Shown in pieces: positions 6,598 through 10,692 of a stretch of 10,692 nt of DNA. The DNA comes from Clostridia bacterium. Its GTDB lineage: Bacteria; Bacillota_A; Clostridia; Christensenellales; CAG-138. A program made the position numbers and the translations under genes. The number at the start of each line of letters is the position of its first letter. Positions within the stretch are counted from its first letter, which is position 1. Under the pieces are notes generated by a model. That model was given only the letters and a program-made list of their open reading frames with translations. It was not told the DNA's origin and ran no database searches. The DNA is taken from positions 1 through 10,692 of the forward strand of contig JAFUDD010000478.1 in assembly GCA_017459315.1 (NCBI GenBank), in the 5' to 3' direction.

Positions 6598-7764
6598 ATG
6601 GAAACGCTCAACACCTCTAACACAAAAATCCTATATGTGCAAACTTTCCGGGAATTCTCATTGACCTACGGTGGAAATGCGCTTGTCGGGCTGTCGCGCT
6701 ACGGCAACACGCAGCCGGAGGTTCTTTTGCAGATCCTGCTGCACAACCGTCCGCATGGCGTTTCGCGGCGTACGCTGATGCGCGAGCTGTTCGACGAGCG
6801 GGACGTGCTGGACGCGGCGCACTCGCTGCATGTGCTGCTGTATAATCTTCGTGTGAAGCTGCGCAAGGCGGGACTGCCGGACAGCGAATATATCCGGCGT
6901 GACGGGGAGATGTACTACTGGACCGAGGCGATCCCGGTCGAGGAGGATGCGGAACGGTTCGAGCAGCTTTGCAGCGAGGCAGCGGAAACGGAATCGCCGG
7001 AGAATCGAAAGCGGTTGTATACGGAAGCGTGCAACCTGTACCGCGGCGAGTTTTTAGAGGATCACAGCGCCACATGGGTTCTGCGCGAAGCAAAGCGGTA
7101 TGAGCGGCTCTACGGCGTTTGCGTCGAGGCGCTTGCGCAGATCGCGCGGGAGGAATTGAACTATACGGCGCTCGAAGCACTCGGCAGGCAGGCCGCGACG
7201 GCGCAGCCCTTCTGGGGCTGGGAACGGCTGACGATGGAGGGCATGCTCGGCGAGGGACGGCTTTGGAACGCGCGGCAGCTGTACTTTGCCATCGAACGGT
7301 ACTACCGTGAATCGGATATGCCGATGGACGAGAGGATACAGGCCTTGTACGATCAATGCCGTCCGATGGATCTCGGCGCGGTGCCTTCGCCGGACCGGCT
7401 GCTGGAGAACTTGAGCGCGCAGTCCGAAAACGGCGGGTATGTATGCAGCTATGCGGCCTTCACGGGGCTTTGCGAAATGGCAAAGCGGTGGAACCGGAAC
7501 GGCATGCTGCTGACAGCGACGATCTCCGCTGGCGGCGAGCAAACCGTCACCATGATCCTTCGATCGCTGCGCTCGATGCTGCGCCCGTGCGACGCGCTGA
7601 CACATACCGACGACGAGCAGATCATGATTTTTCTGTCGGAAGCGTCGGAGCAGACGAGCCGGCAATGGCAGCAGCGATTGACGCGCTATTGCCGCGAAAA
7701 CAGCATTTCGCTGTTGGGCAGCTGGCAGACCGTCAAGATCGGCGTGCCGCCGGTCGAATCCTAA
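6598..7764 (+). CDS. SARP-like regulator: winged helix, BTAD and degenerate GGDEF-fold C-terminus
   Basis: A 388-residue cytoplasmic regulator with no REC domain and no membrane segment. Residues about 12-110 form an OmpR/SARP winged helix (SRRTLMRELFDE, then SLHVLLYNLRVKLRKAG and the wing IRRDGEMYYW). Residues about 113-255 are a BTAD-like helical repeat domain, including LYRGEFLEDHSATWVLREAKR and the later LTMEGMLGEGRLWNARQLYF. Residues about 278-380 resemble a nucleotide-cyclase/GGDEF fold: the stretch CDALTHTDDEQIMIFL aligns with the usual sDxxxRxGGDEFxxxL, placing DDEQI (338-342) at the GGDEF position. The catalytic motif is therefore lost, and a sensory or dimerising role is more likely than c-di-GMP synthesis. 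The gene is a single transcription unit with its own promoter, phased upstream repeats and a terminator. It may be a target of the preceding response regulator, or autoregulated. Its own targets are unknown. SARP assignment is firm; the C-terminal fold is inferred from pattern alone. Confidence 0.85.
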   Translation: METLNTSNTKILYVQTFREFSLTYGGNALVGLSRYGNTQPEVLLQILLHNRPHGVSRRTLMRELFDERDVLDAAHSLHVLLYNLRVKLRKAGLPDSEYIRRDGEMYYWTEAIPVEEDAERFEQLCSEAAETESPENRKRLYTEACNLYRGEFLEDHSATWVLREAKRYERLYGVCVEALAQIAREELNYTALEALGRQAATAQPFWGWERLTMEGMLGEGRLWNARQLYFAIERYYRESDMPMDERIQALYDQCRPMDLGAVPSPDRLLENLSAQSENGGYVCSYAAFTGLCEMAKRWNRNGMLLTATISAGGEQTVTMILRSLRSMLRPCDALTHTDDEQIMIFLSEASEQTSRQWQQRLTRYCRENSISLLGSWQTVKIGVPPVES

Positions 7765-7773
7765 AACAGCTTG

Positions 7774-7802
7774 CGGGGAACCGATTCGGTTCCCCGTTTT
7801 TT
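7774..7802 (+). terminator. Rho-independent terminator of the SARP gene
   Basis: CGGGGAACCG (7774-7783) pairs perfectly with CGGTTCCCCG (7787-7796) around the loop ATT, and six T follow (7797-7802). It is only 9 nt after the stop codon and separates the regulator from the housekeeping genes. Confidence 0.92.
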
Positions 7803-7820
7803 ACATTCTTCGTAAAAGCA

Positions 7821-7850
7821 TTGCGTATCCGCGCCGGAATATGCTACAAT
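7821..7850 (+). promoter_or_regulatory. Promoter of the mnmG-rsmG operon
   Basis: TTGCGT (7821-7826), an 18-bp spacer and TACAAT (7845-7850), with TG at 7842-7843 forming an extended -10. Transcription would start near 7857, giving a leader of only about 16 nt that contains GGAGGA (7862-7867). Confidence 0.75.
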
Positions 7851-7872
7851 AAATTGTTTACGGAGGACGACT

Positions 7873-9744
7873 ATGTACACCAATGAATTTGATATAGCGG
7901 TAATCGGCGCGGGGCACGCGGGCGTGGAGGCGTCGCTGGCCTGTGCGCGAATGGGGCTTAAGACCCTGCTTTTGACGCTGAACCTTGACAGCATCGGCAT
8001 GATGCCGTGCAATCCGGCCATCGGCGGCACGGGCAAGGGGCATCTTGTCCGCGAGATCGACGCGCTCGGCGGGGAGATGGGGCTTGCGGCGGACGATACG
8101 CTGATCCAGATGCGCATGCTCAACACCGGCAAGGGCCCGGCGGTACACAGTCTGCGTGCGCAGATGGACAAGCGCCGCTATCATGAGCGCGTCAAAAGCG
8201 CCATCGAGCGACAGCCGAACCTCGTTGTGCTGCAGGGTGAGGTCAACGAGATCGAAACGGCGGGCGGCAAGGTGTCGGCGGTGATTACCGACGAGGGCTT
8301 CCGCTATGCCTGCCGCGCGGTCGTGCTGTGCGCAGGCGTCTATATGAAATCGCGCATCCTGATCGGGGAATGGGCGCGGCTGTCCGGTCCGAACGGGATG
8401 CTTCGCAGCGAGAACCTTTCGGACGCGCTGCGGCGGCTGAACATTCCCTTACAGCGGTTCAAAACCGGCACCCCGGCACGCGTGAAGCGGTCAAGCCTTG
8501 ACTTTGATGAAATGGAGATTCAGCTCGGCGACGAGCCGACGCCCGCGTTTTCGTTCCTGCATCCGAACGGGCTTTCGCTCAAGCAGGACGCGTGCTGGCT
8601 GACTTATACAACGCAGGAAACGCACGACATCATCCGCGCGAACCTGCACCGTTCTCCGATGTACAGCGGCAAGATCCATGCGACCGGCACGCGCTATTGC
8701 CCGTCGATCGAGGATAAGGTTGTGAAATTTGCCGACAAGGACCGGCATCAGCTGTTTATCGAGCCGGAGGGCCGCACGACAGAAGAAATGTACGTGCAGG
8801 GCTTTTCGACCTCGCTGCCCGCGGACGTGCAGATCGACATGCTGCATTCCCTGCCGGGGCTCCGGCACTGTGAGGTCATGCGGCTCGGCTATGCGATCGA
8901 ATACGACTGTCTCGATCCCACGGCGCTCGACCTCCGGTTCATGGTCAAAGCCGTCCCCGGCCTGTTCACGGCGGGGCAGGTGAACGGATCGAGCGGCTAT
9001 GAGGAAGCCGCGGCACAGGGACTGTATGCGGGCATCAACGCCGCGCTGTACGTGAAGGGTGAGGAGCCGTTTTTGCTCGGCCGCAGCGACGCATACATCG
9101 GCGTGCTGGTGGACGATTTGGCAACCAAGGGCACGCCGGAGCCGTACCGTATGATGACGAGCCGGTGCGAATATCGCCTGCTGCTGCGGCAGGACAATGC
9201 CGATCTGCGGTTGACCGAGCGCGCACGGCGGCTTGGGCTTATTACAAACGAGCGGTATGCGGCGCTGTGCCGCAAAACGGAGGGCATCGAAGCTGCAAAG
9301 CGGCGTCTGTCCGCCCATGTTCCCGCGACGGATGCGCTGCGCGTGTATCTCGAATCGCTCGGCGAGCCGGTGCCGCAAAACGGTGCTGTACTGTTCGATC
9401 TGTTGAAGCGACCGAAGGTGACATACAGCGACCTGCTGCGCTTGTTCGACGGACTGGAGCCGCTTGACCCGGACGTGGAGGAGCAGATCGAGGTGCTGGC
9501 GCATTACGACGGCTATATCGAAAAGCAGCGCATCCAGGTCGAGCGCGAACGCGCGCTCGAAACGACGCCGCTGCCGTCCGATCTTGATTACAGCGGGCTC
9601 GACGGGCTGCGGCTCGAAGCGCGGCAAAAGCTGAACGCGATCCATCCCACATCGGTCGGGCAGGCGTCGCGCATTTCGGGCGTTTCGCCCGCGGATATAA
9701 GCGTGCTGCTGATTTATGCCAAGAGGGGGTTCCATCATGCGTGA
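7873..9744 (+). CDS. mnmG: tRNA uridine-5-carboxymethylaminomethyl(34) synthesis enzyme MnmG (GidA)
   Basis: A 623-residue cytoplasmic FAD enzyme, close to the 629 of E. coli MnmG. With MnmE (and NADH, methylenetetrahydrofolate, and glycine or ammonium) it adds the (carboxy)methylaminomethyl group to wobble uridine 34 of certain tRNAs. The N-terminal dinucleotide fold has IGAGHAGVEA (GxGxxG, 12-17). The family signature MMPCNPAIGGTGKGHL carries Cys46, and GTRYCPSIEDK carries Cys276; these match the two functionally important cysteines of the E. coli enzyme. AGQVNGSSGYEEAAAQG (367-383) is the second GidA signature, and the C-terminal helical domain ends GQASRISGVSPADIS, as expected. Start 7873 has GGAGGA 5 nt upstream. 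The 3' end overlaps rsmG by 8 nt. In many Firmicutes mnmE lies just upstream; here that position is taken by an unrelated regulator, so mnmE must be elsewhere. Confidence 0.98.
   Translation: MYTNEFDIAVIGAGHAGVEASLACARMGLKTLLLTLNLDSIGMMPCNPAIGGTGKGHLVREIDALGGEMGLAADDTLIQMRMLNTGKGPAVHSLRAQMDKRRYHERVKSAIERQPNLVVLQGEVNEIETAGGKVSAVITDEGFRYACRAVVLCAGVYMKSRILIGEWARLSGPNGMLRSENLSDALRRLNIPLQRFKTGTPARVKRSSLDFDEMEIQLGDEPTPAFSFLHPNGLSLKQDACWLTYTTQETHDIIRANLHRSPMYSGKIHATGTRYCPSIEDKVVKFADKDRHQLFIEPEGRTTEEMYVQGFSTSLPADVQIDMLHSLPGLRHCEVMRLGYAIEYDCLDPTALDLRFMVKAVPGLFTAGQVNGSSGYEEAAAQGLYAGINAALYVKGEEPFLLGRSDAYIGVLVDDLATKGTPEPYRMMTSRCEYRLLLRQDNADLRLTERARRLGLITNERYAALCRKTEGIEAAKRRLSAHVPATDALRVYLESLGEPVPQNGAVLFDLLKRPKVTYSDLLRLFDGLEPLDPDVEEQIEVLAHYDGYIEKQRIQVERERALETTPLPSDLDYSGLDGLRLEARQKLNAIHPTSVGQASRISGVSPADISVLLIYAKRGFHHA
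9722..9729 (+). promoter_or_regulatory. Ribosome binding site fixing the rsmG start
   Basis: AGAGGGGG, inside the mnmG coding region, lies 7 nt before ATG 9737. An in-frame ATG at 9716 lacks any Shine-Dalgarno and would add residues not expected for the family, so 9737 is chosen. Confidence 0.8.
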
Positions 9745-10414
9745 TTGGATCCGGGAAGCGATTCCCGGCATAACAAATGAAGCCTGCGACAAATTTGTCG
9801 CATATTATGAACTGCTGATCGACTGGAACAGCCGCATGAACCTGACGGCGATCACCGAGCCGAAGGAGGTCGCCCAAAAGCACTTTGCCGATTCGCTGGC
9901 CGCGCTGCCGTATCTGACGGCGAGGGCAAAGGTTGTGGATGTCGGCACCGGGGCGGGCTTTCCGGGCGTGCCGCTTTTGATTATGCGGCCGGACTTACAG
10001 CTGACACTGGTGGATTCGCTGCAAAAGCGCATGAATTTTCTGAACACCGTTCTGCAAACGCTGGATTTACAGGCTGAAACCGTCCACGCGCGGGCAGAGG
10101 ATTTCGGCAGGATGCCGCAGTATCGGGAAGCGTTCGACTTCGCGGTGTCCCGCGCGGTCGCGTCACTGCCGGTCCTGCTGGAGCTGACCGTGCCGCTTTT
10201 GAAGGTCGGCGGCAAAAGCATCTGCTATAAGGGCGACGCCGCGGCGGAGCTTGCGTCGGCGAAAAGCGCCCTGCATCTGCTGCATGCAAGCGCCGAAACG
10301 GTCATGATTCCGGCGGCCTATGGCGCACGCTCTTTGCTGATCTGTACTAAAAACGCACCTACTCCAAGGACGTATCCGCGCAAAGCCGGTACGCCGAGCA
10401 AGCAACCGCTGTAA
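9737..10414 (+). CDS. rsmG: 16S rRNA (guanine(527)-N(7))-methyltransferase RsmG (GidB)
   Basis: A 225-residue cytoplasmic SAM-dependent enzyme that methylates N7 of G527 in 16S rRNA. Family sizes are about 207 in E. coli and 239 in B. subtilis. Recognisable landmarks are WNSRMNLTAIT (30-40), HFADSL (49-54) and the SAM-binding motif VVDVGTGAGFPGVPL (from residue 66). Further on are the core segment LVDSLQKRMNFL and SRAVASLPVLLEL. The C-terminus TYPRKAGTPSKQPL is the usual RsmG ending, so the gene is complete. It overlaps mnmG by 8 nt (ATGCGTGA), which suggests translational coupling; this gene pair is widely conserved. Loss of RsmG is known to give low-level streptomycin resistance in other bacteria. 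No clear terminator follows within the window. Confidence 0.97.
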   Translation: MRDWIREAIPGITNEACDKFVAYYELLIDWNSRMNLTAITEPKEVAQKHFADSLAALPYLTARAKVVDVGTGAGFPGVPLLIMRPDLQLTLVDSLQKRMNFLNTVLQTLDLQAETVHARAEDFGRMPQYREAFDFAVSRAVASLPVLLELTVPLLKVGGKSICYKGDAAAELASAKSALHLLHASAETVMIPAAYGARSLLICTKNAPTPRTYPRKAGTPSKQPL

Positions 10415-10418
10415 GAAC

Positions 10419-10448
10419 GACAATATATATACTGTAAACACACCATAT
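10419..10448 (+). repeat. Intergenic direct repeat, copy 1
   Basis: GACAATATA followed after TAT by ACTGTAAACACACCATAT. It is nearly identical to the copy at 10507-10534, with the long parts offset by 86 bp. It lies in AT-rich sequence directly after rsmG. Its function is unknown; a regulator site or a small intergenic repeat are both possible. Confidence 0.6.
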
Positions 10449-10506
10449 AAAGCGAAGAATACCACTATTATGGTGCAAATATGATCCATATATCCGCCAT
10501 CTGCCG

Positions 10507-10534
10507 GACAATATAGACTATAAACACACCATAT
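10507..10534 (+). repeat. Intergenic direct repeat, copy 2
   Basis: GACAATATA followed after G by ACTATAAACACACCATAT, differing from copy 1 by one base in the 18-bp part and by 2 bp in the spacer. A further CCATAT at 10486-10491 lies halfway between the copies, so the hexamer recurs at 10443, 10486 and 10529, exactly 43 bp apart. Confidence 0.6.
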
Positions 10535-10647
10535 CCGGCGCTGCTTCTATAATACAGCCTTTGTCGGCAGAAAGAAACCGAAGCAGCACGGCAGAACCAA
10601 TACGCGTTAAAATGCATGTAAAGCGTATATTTTTGCAAAATTAGGGG

Positions 10648-10676
10648 TTGACAAGCAAAGCGGCTTGTGGTATGCT
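10648..10676 (+). promoter_or_regulatory. Strong promoter for a gene beyond the window
   Basis: A perfect TTGACA (10648-10653), a 17-bp spacer and TATGCT (10671-10676), with TG at 10668-10669 as an extended -10. Transcription would start near 10683 and run out of the window. It is the best promoter in the window by consensus. Confidence 0.8.
10651..10668 (+). promoter_or_regulatory. Inverted repeat inside the downstream promoter, possible operator
   Basis: ACAAGC (10651-10656) and GCTTGT (10663-10668) form a perfect 6-bp inverted repeat with a 6-bp centre. It lies between the -35 and -10 and overlaps the end of the -35, a classic place for a repressor site. The downstream gene is not visible, so the regulator is unknown. 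Confidence 0.4.
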
Positions 10677-10692
10677 TGCCCCATCGTAAAGA

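Noticed and set aside
8491..9792. A 433-codon - strand open frame opposite mnmG
   Set aside because: It lies entirely antisense to a highly conserved gene and its translation has Arg/His/Gln-rich shadow composition; no domain is visible.
10163..10489. A 108-codon - strand open frame reaching into the intergenic region after rsmG
   Set aside because: Most of it is antisense to rsmG, the start has no convincing Shine-Dalgarno on that strand, and no family is recognised.
10419..10534. A CRISPR array
   Set aside because: There are only two full repeat copies with one imperfect spacer-length interval, the repeats differ, and there are no cas genes.
10415..10560. Replication origin or parS site near mnmG-rsmG
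   Set aside because: The location and AT-richness are suggestive, but no TTATCCACA-type DnaA boxes and no TGTTTCACGTGAAACA-like parS were found.

Overview
The window is a GC-rich stretch of bacterial chromosome. All genes lie on the + strand, and it looks like a Gram-positive gut-type Clostridia. Within that group, Oscillospirales/Ruminococcaceae is my inference from gene style. The grounds are strong AGGAGG-type ribosome binding sites, compact sigma-A-like promoters, U-tract terminators, a GH2 plus GPH-symporter operon, SARP-type regulators of the clostridial kind, and an mnmG-rsmG pair. No mobile element, tRNA, rRNA or CRISPR array was seen.

Layout. (1) At 1-289 is the 3' end of an unidentified membrane protein gene, followed by a strong terminator. 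(2) At about 341-4218 is a two-gene glycoside-use operon. It encodes a family 2 glycoside hydrolase (beta-galactosidase type, with beta-glucuronidase not excluded) and a GPH-family cation symporter, and it has its own promoter region and terminator. (3) At 4256-6483 is a two-component system with its own extended -10 promoter. A seven-helix LytS-like sensor kinase is followed 2 nt later by a response regulator whose output domain is SARP/OmpR-type rather than the usual LytTR. (4) At 6491-7802 is a monocistronic SARP-like regulator with a winged helix, a BTAD and what looks like a catalytically dead GGDEF-fold C-terminus. Its promoter lacks a -35 box but carries three TTTGA-type repeats exactly 11 bp apart, the classic architecture of a SARP binding site. 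(5) At 7821-10414 are the housekeeping genes mnmG and rsmG (tRNA wobble modification and 16S rRNA methylation), overlapping by 8 nt behind their own promoter. (6) At 10415-10692 is an AT-rich intergenic stretch with phased repeats and a strong promoter firing out of the window.

How the parts may work together. The most interesting unit is 4256-7802, which I read as a regulatory cascade. A membrane signal reaches the sensor kinase, the SARP-type response regulator is phosphorylated, and it may activate the next SARP gene through the 11-bp-phased repeats. A possible hairpin over that gene's Shine-Dalgarno would add a second control layer. Whether the cascade controls the neighbouring glycoside operon is open: proximity suggests it, but the TTTGA repeats are not seen in front of that operon, which instead has its own TGCRRTT repeats.
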